NCBI RefSeq assembly: GCF_002979455.1
Contig: NZ_PCOU01000021.1
Coordinates: 30,779-94,778 of the forward strand
DNA: 64,000 nucleotides
Source of the DNA: Chryseobacterium sp. MYb7
GTDB taxonomy: Bacteria > Bacteroidota > Bacteroidia > Flavobacteriales > Weeksellaceae
Direction: 5' to 3'
In this document: positions 43,516 to 52,771 of the stretch, piece by piece
Layout of the letters: every line of letters starts with the position of its first letter
Numbering within the stretch: position 1 is the first letter of the stretch
Made by a program: the position numbers and the translations under genes
The notes under the pieces: generated by a model
What the model saw: only the letters and a program-made list of their open reading frames with translations
Database searches by the model: none
What the model was told of the DNA's origin: nothing

Positions 43516-45117
43516 ATGAAAAAACTAAAGTTGTTTTCATTAATAGCATTAAGTTCTACACTTGCATTAACCAGCTGTGGCGGATCAGGAACCAGCAAAG
43601 GTGGCGGTACCAAAAAATTTGTCAGTAAAACGGGTTGGAAACCAAACGAAAAACAAGGTTGGTTTTTTGCAGGAAAGCAACAAAAGCAGAAGGGGTGGCC
43701 TGGAATGGTATATGTAGAAGGTGGAACTTTTACAATGGGATTAGTGAAAGATGATGTTATGCACGATTGGAATAACACACCGCGCAGAATGCAGGTAAGT
43801 TCATTCTTTATCGGAGAAACAGAAATTACTAACTACGAATACCGTGAATACCTTACATGGTTGAAGTATGTATTTCCACCAAGTGATCCTAGTTTTAAGG
43901 AAATCTATAACGGTGCTTTACCGGATACCTTATTATGGGACAACAAATTAGCAAGAAACGATTATAACGAAACGTATTTGCGTTCTCCGGAATTCGATTA
44001 CTATCCTGTTGTAGGGGTTTCCTGGACTCAGGCAAACAGATACTGTGAATGGCTGTCAGACAGAGCGAATGAAAAAGCTTTGATGCAGGCTGGTATTATT
44101 GCCAAAGATTTGTATATCAATGAATCCAACAACCAAGGAGGTACTGCATTCAACATGGATAAATTCAAATCGAATGATCCTGAAATGCAAGGATATATTA
44201 ATGAGAAAAGAATGCAGCAAAAAACTGGTATGAAAACTACAAACCAGAGATTGCTTGCAGCTAACAGAGCTCCAAATTCTGCAATGGTACAGAAGTTCAG
44301 ACTTCCTACTGAAGTAGAATGGGAATATGCAGCTCTTGGAATGGCTAAAAACAGAGAATACAACCAATACCTAGGTAAAAAACCTGAAATCGAAAGATTA
44401 AGAGGTACTAAAGGAAGAGACAGAGGAATGTTCCTTGAAAACTTCAAAATGGGTAAAGGGGACTATTCTGGTATCGCTGGATGGAAAAATGACGGATCAG
44501 CTCAAACGTCTGACGTAAGACAATATCCATCTAATGATCTTGGTGTTTATGGTATGTATGGTAACGTTGCAGAATGGACTGCTGATGTTTACAGACCTAT
44601 CATTGATGAAGATTACAACGATTTCAACTACTATAGAGGAAATATGCCTCAGGCGATCGTAAGAAACGGAGACGGTACTTACAAAATGATCGACGAAGGA
44701 ACTATCAAGTATGATACTTTGGCTGATGGAAGATTAGTTTACAGAGGGCTTCCTGGACAATTCGAAAGACAGACTATTGCTGACTATAGAAACTATAGAG
44801 ACGGTGACAGACAATCTTCTTTAGAATATTACAGAGCTTCTGATTCTGCTGCTGGATTCGACATGTATAACGCTCCTAAGACAAGCTTTGTTGTAGACGG
44901 AACGGGTAGAGTAAAGTTACAGAAAGATACTAAAGATAGAACTTCAGGAATCTCTAACGAGGTGAGAGTAGTAAAAGGTGGTTCTTGGCAGGATACAGCT
45001 TATTGGCTGGATCCGGGACAAAGAAGATATAAAAATCAAAACAGAGCTTATGGTTGGGTAGGATTCCGTGTTGCACAGGATGCTAGAACTAACGATAAGA
45101 GTAGAACTAGAAGATAA
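43516..45117 (+). CDS. gldJ: Gliding motility lipoprotein GldJ
   Basis: 533-aa outer-membrane lipoprotein needed for gliding and stability of the type IX/gliding machinery. The start ATG 43516 yields MKKLKLFSLIALSSTLALTSC with a lipobox; the open frame from 43426 crosses the promoter. The body is a formylglycine-generating-enzyme (FGE-sulfatase) fold: MVYVEGGTFTMG, then ETEITNYEYREYL, RLPTEVEWEYAAL, DLGVYGMYGNVAEWTADV and VVKGGSWQDTAYWLDPGQRR. It clusters with murF, porU and porV as in other gliding Flavobacteriia. It is followed by a strong terminator. Confidence 0.96.
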   Translation: MKKLKLFSLIALSSTLALTSCGGSGTSKGGGTKKFVSKTGWKPNEKQGWFFAGKQQKQKGWPGMVYVEGGTFTMGLVKDDVMHDWNNTPRRMQVSSFFIGETEITNYEYREYLTWLKYVFPPSDPSFKEIYNGALPDTLLWDNKLARNDYNETYLRSPEFDYYPVVGVSWTQANRYCEWLSDRANEKALMQAGIIAKDLYINESNNQGGTAFNMDKFKSNDPEMQGYINEKRMQQKTGMKTTNQRLLAANRAPNSAMVQKFRLPTEVEWEYAALGMAKNREYNQYLGKKPEIERLRGTKGRDRGMFLENFKMGKGDYSGIAGWKNDGSAQTSDVRQYPSNDLGVYGMYGNVAEWTADVYRPIIDEDYNDFNYYRGNMPQAIVRNGDGTYKMIDEGTIKYDTLADGRLVYRGLPGQFERQTIADYRNYRDGDRQSSLEYYRASDSAAGFDMYNAPKTSFVVDGTGRVKLQKDTKDRTSGISNEVRVVKGGSWQDTAYWLDPGQRRYKNQNRAYGWVGFRVAQDARTNDKSRTRR

Positions 45118-45139
45118 TATTTATCAAAAAATACTTATA

Positions 45140-45172
45140 AAAAACCTTCCGAACTTTCGGAAGGTTTTTTTA
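45140..45172 (+). terminator. Terminator after gldJ
   Basis: AAAAAACCTTCCGA, loop ACT, TTCGGAAGGTTTTTTT: perfect stem with T run, 22 nt after the gldJ stop. It separates gldJ from murF transcription. Confidence 0.88.
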
Positions 45173-45270
45173 TTTTTGACTCATGAAATCACTTTGGCTA
45201 AAAAGTCTAAAATACCCGTATGGATTTGGTGATTGCATGTAACTTCTAAAAAAAATATATATATTTCCAA

Positions 45271-46542
45271 ATGAATATAGAACAGTTTTATCCCTTATTT
45301 CTGCAGGCTGCAAAAGTGACCATTGATAGCAGAAAAATAGCAGAGAATGATATTTTCTTTGCCTTTTCCGGTGAAAATTTCAATGCAGCTACTTTAGCGG
45401 AAAAAGCCATTGATGATGGCGCTTTGGCAGTGATTGTTGAACTCCAGGAATTTGAAAACAGAGATAAAAATATTTTCTATGTTCCGTCTACCCTTGAGTT
45501 TTTGCAACAGTTGTCTCTTTATCACAGAAGTAAGCTTACTATTCCTTTTATAGGGCTTACGGGAAGTAATGGAAAGACTACAACAAAAGAGCTGATTCAT
45601 GCTGTTCTCTCAGAAAAATTTAATGTGCAATATACATTTGGGAACCTGAATAATCATATCGGAGTTCCTTTGACAATCCTTTCCATTAAGCCAGAACACG
45701 AAATAGCTGTGATTGAAATGGGAGCCAATCATCAGAAAGAAATAGAATTTTTGTGTACCATCTGTCAGCCTGATTTCGGATATATTACTAATTTTGGAAA
45801 AGCTCATTTGGAAGGATTCGGTGGTTTTGAAGGAGTAATTAAAGGAAAGTCTGAGTTGTATGCTTACCTTAAAAATAATCATAGAACCATTGTTGTTAAC
45901 GAAAATGATCCTATTCAGATAGAGAAAACTGAAAACTATTCGCCTAAAATTACTTTTGGAAAAGATATCTCAGATTACAATTTTGAATCTTTTTCAGAGG
46001 AACATTTTGTAGGATTGATGTATCAGGGAGCGAAAGCAGTTACAAAACTGACAGGAGAATATAACTTCACAAATCTTTGTGCAGCTGCAAGCCTTGGACT
46101 TCACTTCGGAATCAGTTTTGAAAAAATAAAACATGCTCTGGAACTGTACACACCCACCAATATGAGATCTCAGGTGGTGAAAAAAGAGGGGAGAACTTTG
46201 GTCCTGGATACGTACAATGCCAACCCAAGTTCGATGACAGCTTCATTGAATAACTTTATCAGTTTTGAAGGCAGTAAAACCATTATTATCGGAGATATGC
46301 TGGAATTGGGTGATGAAAGCGAAAAAGAGCATCAAAACATCCTGAAACTGGCTCAGGATCTTCATTTCAATGAGATTATTACGGTTGGAAAACATTTTAA
46401 AGCAGTTAATCCTTCAGAACTTGCTTTTGAAAATACAGGAGAGCTGATAGAATATTTAAAACAAAATAAAATTCAGTTCGAAAACATCTTGTTGAAGGGA
46501 TCCAGAGGAATTGCCCTGGAAAAGCTGATTGACTTCTTGTAA
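45271..46542 (+). CDS. murF: UDP-N-acetylmuramoyl-tripeptide-D-alanyl-D-alanine ligase
   Basis: 423-aa Mur ligase that adds D-Ala-D-Ala to the UDP-MurNAc tripeptide in the cytoplasm. The ATP P-loop GLTGSNGKTTTKEL is near residues 94-107; IEMGANHQKEIEFL, ITNFGKAHLEGFGG and LDTYNANPSSMTASL are MurF-typical, and the last domain has GDMLELGDESEKEH. Length is slightly short but normal for Bacteroidota. It stands apart from the dcw cluster, next to gldJ, a linkage shared with other Flavobacteriia. Confidence 0.95.
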   Translation: MNIEQFYPLFLQAAKVTIDSRKIAENDIFFAFSGENFNAATLAEKAIDDGALAVIVELQEFENRDKNIFYVPSTLEFLQQLSLYHRSKLTIPFIGLTGSNGKTTTKELIHAVLSEKFNVQYTFGNLNNHIGVPLTILSIKPEHEIAVIEMGANHQKEIEFLCTICQPDFGYITNFGKAHLEGFGGFEGVIKGKSELYAYLKNNHRTIVVNENDPIQIEKTENYSPKITFGKDISDYNFESFSEEHFVGLMYQGAKAVTKLTGEYNFTNLCAAASLGLHFGISFEKIKHALELYTPTNMRSQVVKKEGRTLVLDTYNANPSSMTASLNNFISFEGSKTIIIGDMLELGDESEKEHQNILKLAQDLHFNEIITVGKHFKAVNPSELAFENTGELIEYLKQNKIQFENILLKGSRGIALEKLIDFL

Positions 46543-46548
46543 TAAAAA

Positions 46549-46589
46549 AGGAGGCTGGAGGTTCTTCAATGATAACTTCCAGCCTCCTT
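46549..46589. terminator. Long hairpin between murF and the NUDIX gene
   Basis: AAGGAGGCTGGAGGTT (46549-46564) pairs with AACTTCCAGCCTCCTT (46574-46589), one wobble. Bidirectional terminator between convergent genes; its sequence resembles the GCTGGAAG intergenic repeats. Confidence 0.75.
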
Positions 46590-46612
46590 TCTTCATTCTA
46601 GCCGTTAGGATC

Positions 46613-47221
46613 CTAGTTTTTTATTTCCCAGAATTCTTTTACGATCAGTTTAATATTTTTGAATGTACTTGGAAAAACTTCATTCTCAATTTCTGATGTC
46701 GTTTTCCAGGCAACTTCAGTAATGCCTTCTTCTATTTGTGGTTTGGAAGTATCTTCTCCATCGAAATTCATTTCAAACCAATGAGTACATTTTAGGATTT
46801 TCTCACCATTTCTTTCAATATAAATATGGTAAGTAGTATTGATGAACTTTACGAGCTCTACATCGCTCAGGCCTGTTTCTTCTTCTATTTCCCTTACAGC
46901 AGACTCTTCTCTGGATTCTCCTTTCTCCATTTTGCCCTTTGGAAGATCCCATTTACCAAGTCTTTTGATAAAAAGAATTTTACCATCAGGCTTATTCACA
47001 AGTCCTCCTGCCGCTTCTATAATTCTGAAAAGTTTTTGGAATTCCTGCCAGATCTCATCCAGATTCTCTCCATAGACATTAAGTTCCTGCACAGAAGTAT
47101 TCTCCAGAAGATCAAGTGCTATTTCTAAAGTTGTGAAGCTTTCATACCTAAGCTCTTTTTCAAGATTTTCAGGATGTTTAGACACTAATAATTTTTTTTC
47201 GTTCACAAAAACTTTATACAT
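46613..47221 (-). CDS. NUDIX hydrolase
   Basis: 202-aa protein with an N-terminal 65-residue extension and a NUDIX domain. The box is GKMEKGESREESAVREIEEE plus TGL (about residues 97-119), with the GLVNKPDGKILFIKRLGKWDLPKG lead-in. Catalysis is Mg-dependent hydrolysis of a nucleoside diphosphate linked to X; the substrate is unknown. In several Flavobacteriia this NUDIX gene lies next to pyrE, which is not seen here. Confidence 0.9.
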   Translation of the reverse strand: MYKVFVNEKKLLVSKHPENLEKELRYESFTTLEIALDLLENTSVQELNVYGENLDEIWQEFQKLFRIIEAAGGLVNKPDGKILFIKRLGKWDLPKGKMEKGESREESAVREIEEETGLSDVELVKFINTTYHIYIERNGEKILKCTHWFEMNFDGEDTSKPQIEEGITEVAWKTTSEIENEVFPSTFKNIKLIVKEFWEIKN

Positions 47222-47719
47222 CTTATATAGTAGGTTTTAGAATTGATTATCAGTGATTTGTTGCTTTTCGAAACAATAAAAAATGATTTTTTTACTGTTT
47301 TTTACTACAATCACTCACAAATATATAAAATTGTCATAAAAACTAAACATTAATGCAGGCTTATTTTATCTATTCACTCATGAGTCAGAAGGAAAAATCT
47401 TCTCATTATTTATTTTAAATATGAATGTATGAAAATGTTTTTATGAAAGAATTTCCAGCTTTGAGATTATATTTCAAAAGTATGTTTTAGTGGGTGTCTT
47501 TGTAGATTTTTTTATAATTTTGCTAGGGAGATAAACGTATGCGTGCCGTTTTTCGTCAGATTTCCGAATGGAAAATTTACTTCAGCGTTTTTTAGGTCGG
47601 ATATTTTATGATCAGAAAATTATGTAATAAATAAAATATTGAGTATCAGTTTGAAGTATTTATGCACAAAAACTTTATACATTTGTAAGAGTTAAGAATT
47701 TAATTATAAAAAATAAGAA
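47222..47719. other. Gene-free spacer with a promoter
   Basis: About 498 bp of AT-rich sequence between the divergent NUDIX and SRPBCC genes. TACATTTG at 47678-47685 fits the -7 consensus for the SRPBCC gene, with a TTG at 47651-47653 (24-nt spacing, slightly long). No ORF with coding character was found in the rest. Confidence 0.5.
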
Positions 47720-48109
47720 ATGAATTTAGAAGGACGAAAGATTATTGTCAATAAATCATCTAAAGAACTTAGTGAGCTGTTGAAATCCCCAGAAAATTAT
47801 AAGGATTTTATGCCGGACGGTCTTCAGAAGTTTGAAACCAGAGATAACGGATTTAAATTCGGATTACAGGGAATGCCGGAAATTGCTTTAAAAATAGACG
47901 AAGTGGATGATCACAAAGCGATTTTAAAATCTGCAAGCTCTAGTTTGGATTTCTCATTGACGGCGACTTTAAACCCAATCAATGATAACCAGACTGAAGT
48001 TCAGATGTTATTCGAAGGGAAATTCAACCCATTCATCAAAATGATGGTTGAAAAACCACTACAGAACTTTATCAATACGCTTACCGATAAAATCGAGGCT
48101 TATAAATAA
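47720..48109 (+). CDS. SRPBCC family protein
   Basis: 129-aa single-domain protein with the START/Bet v 1-like (SRPBCC) pattern: MNLEGRKIIVNKSSKELSEL and LKSPENYKDFMPDGLQKFE at the start, central strands (FGLQGMPEIALKI), and a long C-terminal helix (MVEKPLQNFINTLTDKIEAY). These folds bind hydrophobic ligands; the ligand is unknown. The helical end MMVEKPLQNFIN is typical of the flavobacterial group often found beside pyrE. Confidence 0.8.
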   Translation: MNLEGRKIIVNKSSKELSELLKSPENYKDFMPDGLQKFETRDNGFKFGLQGMPEIALKIDEVDDHKAILKSASSSLDFSLTATLNPINDNQTEVQMLFEGKFNPFIKMMVEKPLQNFINTLTDKIEAYK

Positions 48110-48110
48110 T

Positions 48111-48139
48111 AAAAAAACCTTCAATTTGAAGGTTTTTTT
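48111..48139. terminator. Bidirectional terminator
   Basis: AAAAAAACCTTCAA / TTGAAGGTTTTTTT, stem CCTTCAA (48118-48124) and TTGAAGG (48126-48132) extended by A/T pairs. It lies between convergent genes. Confidence 0.8.
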
Positions 48140-48159
48140 GTGACAAAATCTTACTGGTA

Positions 48160-48402
48160 TTAATCTTGAAAAATGTAATCAGGAATAACTCCATAAATTG
48201 CATGATTTTTAGTAGTAAGCTCACGTACAATTTCTGGAATTGACTGGATTTCTACCTTATAAACTAAGCCATATTCTTTTTCTACAATAAAACGATCTTC
48301 TCCAATATAATTGTCAATGATTTTTTTTACATCCTCTTTAACAGTAGGAAATATTTCAAAATAAACAGAGTATGTTTCTTCTGAATAATCTAATGGTGTC
48401 AT
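48160..48402 (-). CDS. Small hypothetical protein
   Basis: 80-aa soluble protein (starts MTPLDYSEETYSVYFEIFP) without a signal peptide, membrane segment or recognised motif. The residue mix is acidic and aromatic and its codon use looks coding; a bidirectional terminator separates it from the SRPBCC gene. It lies in a small accessory block with an AraC regulator and two secreted proteins. Confidence 0.6.
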   Translation of the reverse strand: MTPLDYSEETYSVYFEIFPTVKEDVKKIIDNYIGEDRFIVEKEYGLVYKVEIQSIPEIVRELTTKNHAIYGVIPDYIFQD

Positions 48403-48565
48403 AACTTATCTTTCTATTATTTAATTAAAATATTATGGATATTGTTATGTGTTTAAAACACATAATTGTAACCTTCAGTATGTTTTATTAAGTAGCCTTA
48501 ATAATTTGATTAAAATTAGCGTTTATTTTTAGCAAATGAATTGTTCAGAACTCGCTAAATATTGT

Positions 48566-49468
48566 TTATATTGAACTTTCTGAATATGTATTTCTATATT
48601 CTAGAGGAGTTAATCCGGTTTGTTTTTTAAAAAACTTACAAAAAGATGGAGAATCACTGAAACTAAGTTCTTCTGATATTTTGGAAACACTTGCATCTGT
48701 ATTTTTCAGTTTATATCCGGAAATTAATATCAATGTATCATTAATGATTTTTTTTGCACTTTGTCCTGTAATACTTTTTATCAGTTTTGTTAAGTGTTTA
48801 GGCGTAACCGAAAGCCGGTCGGCATAGAACTTTATATCTTTTTCATGTGAAGCTTGTTCGGATACCATTTTTTTAAATTTCATATAAACATCCATTTGCT
48901 TAACAGATACTTTTAAGGGATTCGTACTAACTTCTATGTCATTTTCTTTATAGATAATTAAAGTTTCATAAAGGTAGGAGAAAAAAAGAGCTCTTATAAG
49001 ATCTAAATGAGTATATGAACCCATATGGTATCTTTTCACTTTCATCATATCATACAATTGAGCAATATTCTTCTGTTGACTTTTTTTTAGTTTTATAAGA
49101 GGATTCATGCCATAAGAGAAAAAGCTAAATGTATCCAGTGTGTAGATGCTGGCAATATTATTTAACAGAAAATCTTTGGTGAAACATATGGCATGGGCAA
49201 TATAGGATTCACTACATGCAATATCCTGATAAATCATCTCCGGAGAAATGGCCAGAATCATATCTGGCATAACCCGTATAGTATACTCGTCATTAATATT
49301 TACATCCATCCACCCTTGTACGATATGAAACAGCAAATAAAAATTGGTGCGTACTTTATCTGGATATATTTCAGAACTGGGCTCACCATTGGAAATAAAA
49401 TACTCATTGGAGTTCCAAGTAGGATCAACAACAGATGTAATATCCTTTATAGTAATATGATGAACCAT
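48566..49468 (-). CDS. AraC family transcriptional regulator
   Basis: 300-aa regulator. Residues 1 to about 180 are a cupin-like sensing domain (FYLLFHIVQGWMDVNINDE, MILAISPEMIYQDI). The C-terminal AraC HTH pair spans about 200-295: HEKDIKFYADRLSVTPKHLTKLIK for the first helix-turn-helix and VSKISEELSFSDSPSFCKFF then KKQTGLTPLEYR for the second. It is divergent from the secreted-protein genes at 49713 and 50286, making them candidate targets. Confidence 0.9.
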   Translation of the reverse strand: MVHHITIKDITSVVDPTWNSNEYFISNGEPSSEIYPDKVRTNFYLLFHIVQGWMDVNINDEYTIRVMPDMILAISPEMIYQDIACSESYIAHAICFTKDFLLNNIASIYTLDTFSFFSYGMNPLIKLKKSQQKNIAQLYDMMKVKRYHMGSYTHLDLIRALFFSYLYETLIIYKENDIEVSTNPLKVSVKQMDVYMKFKKMVSEQASHEKDIKFYADRLSVTPKHLTKLIKSITGQSAKKIINDTLILISGYKLKNTDASVSKISEELSFSDSPSFCKFFKKQTGLTPLEYRNTYSESSI

Positions 49469-49640
49469 ATTTTAATGCAACGTTAAACTTTAAAGTTAGC
49501 TATTAAAGACAAATCTAAGTTACCAAAGTATCATTAAAATTCCTCCATACTTTTTGTATTTTTTATTTGAGGATTCAATGAATAACCAAATTGACAATTA
49601 GTAGCGAATTTTTGACAACGTCCGTATTGTTGTTACCTGT

Positions 49641-49678
49641 TAATTTTGGCATGTTATAAAGATTTAATTATAACATGC
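49641..49678 (+). promoter_or_regulatory. -7 box followed by a perfect 11-bp inverted repeat
   Basis: TAATTTTG (49641-49648) fits TAnnTTTG. Directly after it GCATGTTATAA (49649-49659) and TTATAACATGC (49668-49678) form a perfect inverted repeat with 8-nt spacer, spanning the expected transcription start of the gene at 49713. It may be an operator or a 5' mRNA stem. Confidence 0.6.
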
Positions 49679-49712
49679 GAAAAAACATGAATCAACTATA
49701 TTCAATGACATA

Positions 49713-50276
49713 ATGAAAAAAGCATTACTACTTCTTACAAATTTGTTTTTCAGTTTAGTGTATTCTCAAGTAGGAATAAATACTTCTAAACCCGATCTTA
49801 GTTCGGCACTGGATATCTTTTCTGCAAATAAAGGAGCTTTGATTCCCCGTATCGGCAATGTCTCAGGAATCTCTCAGCCGGCAACAGGATTATTGATATA
49901 CGATGTGAATAAAAAATGTTTGAGCCAAAATACAGGAACACCAACTTCTCCTAATTGGATTTGTATCAGTGGAAATATTGTAAAATTTTTTTACATGCCC
50001 TCCATTAATATTAATACATCAGTAACAGGGCCGGGAACACTTGATTTGTACAATCTATATAAAAATCAGTTTTCTACTCCAAAAGTGGCAAGTAGTGGAG
50101 CTCCTGTTCAAATTCCTTTCTTCACATCTCCAACAGATTTATATTATTATGTAACAGATTATGATCCTTCGGTTTTTTCAAATGTATCTATTAATACCAA
50201 TGGGATAATGTCATACCAAGTTACTGCTGTTGCAAGGGCCTGCTCTTATATAAATATTGTTTTTGTGATTAAATAA
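49713..50276 (+). CDS. Secreted protein of unknown function
   Basis: 187-aa protein with signal MKKALLLLTNLFFSLVYSQ followed by VGINTSKPDLSSALDIFSAN and KGALIPRIGN, an N-terminal module common in flavobacterial exported proteins that then diverge. The C-terminal part (YLYYYVTDYDPSVFSNVSIN-like, ending INIVFVIK) is not recognised and there is no type IX sorting tail. It is followed after 9 bp by the Ig-like protein gene, so the two form an operon. Confidence 0.7.
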   Translation: MKKALLLLTNLFFSLVYSQVGINTSKPDLSSALDIFSANKGALIPRIGNVSGISQPATGLLIYDVNKKCLSQNTGTPTSPNWICISGNIVKFFYMPSININTSVTGPGTLDLYNLYKNQFSTPKVASSGAPVQIPFFTSPTDLYYYVTDYDPSVFSNVSINTNGIMSYQVTAVARACSYINIVFVIK

Positions 50277-50285
50277 CTTAAATAA

Positions 50286-51563
50286 ATGATGAAAAAAAAG
50301 ATATTGATCCTATACTTAATCCTAGTCTTATCCTTATTGCTGGAAAGGCTAAAAGCTCAGGCTATCCTTGAACTTCCTTCTATAGGCTGTGGCAGACTTT
50401 TGAATGTTAACCAGTTTGGAGCAGACAGGGGAGCTGACGGGACAATTCTAAATCCTGGAATATGTTTGGGAAGAATCGGGAGAGTAGCTGAAAATCCATC
50501 TCGTATGGTTGATACTAATATCAACTCCTATGGAAGGTTATATATAGGGGTAGGCGCGGCTATAAATTGTCGTATGTTTTTGGCTGCATACCGAAATGAT
50601 GGGATCAAATTTTCGGCAAATAAACCCATTTATATTGATATTGAAGCTCAGGGGTTTAATTTTAATTCTACTATTGATAATGTCAATGTGTTATTTTATA
50701 ATGGGAGTAATTTTGTTAGCCGACAAAGTCTTGGAGGAAAATTTTTCATTGATTTTGGAGGAAATGCGGCCCGAAAATTAGTGAAATTTATACCTCCGGC
50801 ACAATGGGACAGAATTGAGATAGAAACAAAGGAGCTGGCAGGAATTGGTTTTACTTTTTCAGAAATCAAAGTTTATAATATTTTTTCGGAATTTTACAGA
50901 TTACAAAATTTGAATTTTAATCTTCAGCCTTCTGATAAGACAATTTTAGAAGGGGCAAGTACAAATATGCAGACTAGCATTGTTTCAGGTAATGGGATTC
51001 CTTCCGGTATTACTTATCAGTGGCAGGTTAATATAGGAAATGGATGGATTAATTTATCGAATAATTCTGTTTACGCTGGAGTAAATACTGAAAATCTCCA
51101 AATTAATAATGCTCCTGGGAGTATTGACTTAAATAAATATCGACTTACAGCACAGTCCCAATTTGGAACTTGTCGGTTTAGTGGTATTTCAGATGAAGCA
51201 ATATTAAGGGTAAATTATGTCTTAGGTGGACAAATTGGTTCAGATCAAAGTTTTTGTACAGGGAGTATAAATAATCCTGCAGCTTTTGTAGAGATAGCCT
51301 CAGCAATGGGATCCGGTAATTTATCTTACCAATGGGAATCTTCCTTTGACAATATCAATTTTACCAATATATCTGGTGCTGATACAGCAACTTATGATGT
51401 ACCGTCAGGAATTAGCCAAACTACTTATTATCGTAGAAAAGTAACTTCAACATTGAATGCAGCAACTACTTCAGCTTATAGTAATGTAATAACAGTTTCG
51501 GTACTAAAATGTTATTTGGAATGCATTATTTCTAACCAAATGAATACAATGTTTTTAAAATAA
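50286..51563 (+). CDS. Secreted Ig-like protein, possibly C-terminally truncated
   Basis: 425-aa exported protein. Signal MMKKKILILYLILVLSLLLERLKAQ; then a jelly-roll-like N-terminal region (LPSIGCGRLLNVNQFGADRG) and two immunoglobulin-like repeats with ITYQWQVNIGNGWINLS and LSYQWESSFDNINFTNISGA. The second ends YYRRKVTSTLNAATTSAYSN, after which similar proteins usually continue to more Ig repeats and a type IX sorting domain. Here the frame ends within a few residues in an unrelated stretch (LECIISNQMNTMFLK). Truncation is inferred, not proven. Confidence 0.72.
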   Translation: MMKKKILILYLILVLSLLLERLKAQAILELPSIGCGRLLNVNQFGADRGADGTILNPGICLGRIGRVAENPSRMVDTNINSYGRLYIGVGAAINCRMFLAAYRNDGIKFSANKPIYIDIEAQGFNFNSTIDNVNVLFYNGSNFVSRQSLGGKFFIDFGGNAARKLVKFIPPAQWDRIEIETKELAGIGFTFSEIKVYNIFSEFYRLQNLNFNLQPSDKTILEGASTNMQTSIVSGNGIPSGITYQWQVNIGNGWINLSNNSVYAGVNTENLQINNAPGSIDLNKYRLTAQSQFGTCRFSGISDEAILRVNYVLGGQIGSDQSFCTGSINNPAAFVEIASAMGSGNLSYQWESSFDNINFTNISGADTATYDVPSGISQTTYYRRKVTSTLNAATTSAYSNVITVSVLKCYLECIISNQMNTMFLK

Positions 51564-51717
51564 AGAAATGAGATTACAGAATAGTCACCCCAAAATTTCT
51601 TAATGACTACTTGAAATTCCAAATAATCATAAGTTTCTCACTATCAATACAGCCAATTGTAAATATTTCCCCGACAAAATGATTCCTTATTTTTATAGCA
51701 GGATGGAAGAAGCTCAT

Positions 51718-52761
51718 TTATACCAAAATTCCTGAACTGTGATCATGGATACTTCCGGTTGCAGATGCAAGCACATTGATTTCATTATTCATTCTCAGAA
51801 CCCCCATGAAAGCAAAGATCAGTGCTTCCTTATAATTGATAATTTCCTTTTCAGGGATAATAACCTCAGATGTTGTTTTTGCTCTTATTTTTTCAATTAA
51901 AAAAGAGTTGTAAGCACCTCCTCCGGTAATAAGGATGTCTTTTATATTATACTCATTGATGATATTGGCAATCTGCTGAGCCGTATGCTCTGTAAAAGTA
52001 GCAAGAGCATCCAGAGCTTCTATGTTTTCAAGAGCGGGAAAGATATGTTCATTACACCATTCTATTCCCAAAGATTTTGGATGGGGCTGCTGATAGAATT
52101 CCAATGCATTAAGTTGATCCAGCAAAGTTTCATTTATTCTTCCCTTTTCAGCAAGTTTTCCGTTTTCATCAAAGTTTTTTTGGAATTTTTTGGCTAAATA
52201 ATTCAAAACAATATTAACCGGAGCAATATCAAAAGCAATTCTTTTCTCATCTGACTTCATGGAAATATTGGAAAATCCACCAAGGTTTAAACAAGCATCG
52301 TATTGTGGGAAAAGCAATTCGTCACCTATTGGAACCAGTGGAGCTCCATTCCCTTTCATCAGGACATCCTGACTTCTGAAATCATAAATGACAGGTAATC
52401 CGGTTTCAATTTTAATTGCTCTGCCGTCACCGATTTGAAGGGTGAATTTCTTCTTAGGCTGATGAAAAACGGTGTGGCCATGAGATGCAATAAGGTTAAT
52501 ATTTTCAAGCTTATTCTTATCAATGAATTCTCTAACCTGCTGACCCAGGTAAAAGCCATAATCAGAATGCAGTTCCAGTAAATTTTCAGCAGAAAGATGA
52601 ATGGAGTTTCTAAGCTTATTTTCCCAGTCTTCAGAGTAGGGAAGGGTCTCGGCTTTCAGGATTTGAAAGATCCATTGGTCCTGTTTTTCAAATTCAGCAA
52701 GACAGATATCCAAACCGTCCAGACTTGTCCCGGACATGAGTCCAATAGCCAGAGCTTTCAT
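51718..52761 (-). CDS. anmK: Anhydro-N-acetylmuramic acid kinase
   Basis: 347-aa enzyme that phosphorylates and opens 1,6-anhydro-MurNAc to MurNAc-6-phosphate in cell-wall recycling. The start ATG 52761 gives MKALAIGLMSGTSLDGLD, the family N-terminus; the longer frame overlaps lptC. Other marks are LIASHGHTVFHQP, NLGGFSNIS and ILITGGGAYNSFL. It is the last gene of a barrel protein-lptC-anmK operon (10-bp gap from lptC). Confidence 0.93.
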   Translation of the reverse strand: MKALAIGLMSGTSLDGLDICLAEFEKQDQWIFQILKAETLPYSEDWENKLRNSIHLSAENLLELHSDYGFYLGQQVREFIDKNKLENINLIASHGHTVFHQPKKKFTLQIGDGRAIKIETGLPVIYDFRSQDVLMKGNGAPLVPIGDELLFPQYDACLNLGGFSNISMKSDEKRIAFDIAPVNIVLNYLAKKFQKNFDENGKLAEKGRINETLLDQLNALEFYQQPHPKSLGIEWCNEHIFPALENIEALDALATFTEHTAQQIANIINEYNIKDILITGGGAYNSFLIEKIRAKTTSEVIIPEKEIINYKEALIFAFMGVLRMNNEINVLASATGSIHDHSSGILV

Positions 52762-52771
52762 TATTTTGGAA

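Noticed and set aside
43374..43778. Open frame of 134 codons on the - strand over the gldJ start
   Set aside because: Antisense to the gldJ promoter and signal peptide; no start context and no recognisable motif.
44028..44447. Open frame of 139 codons on the - strand inside gldJ
   Set aside because: Antisense shadow; hydrophobic composition arises from the complement of the FGE-domain codons.
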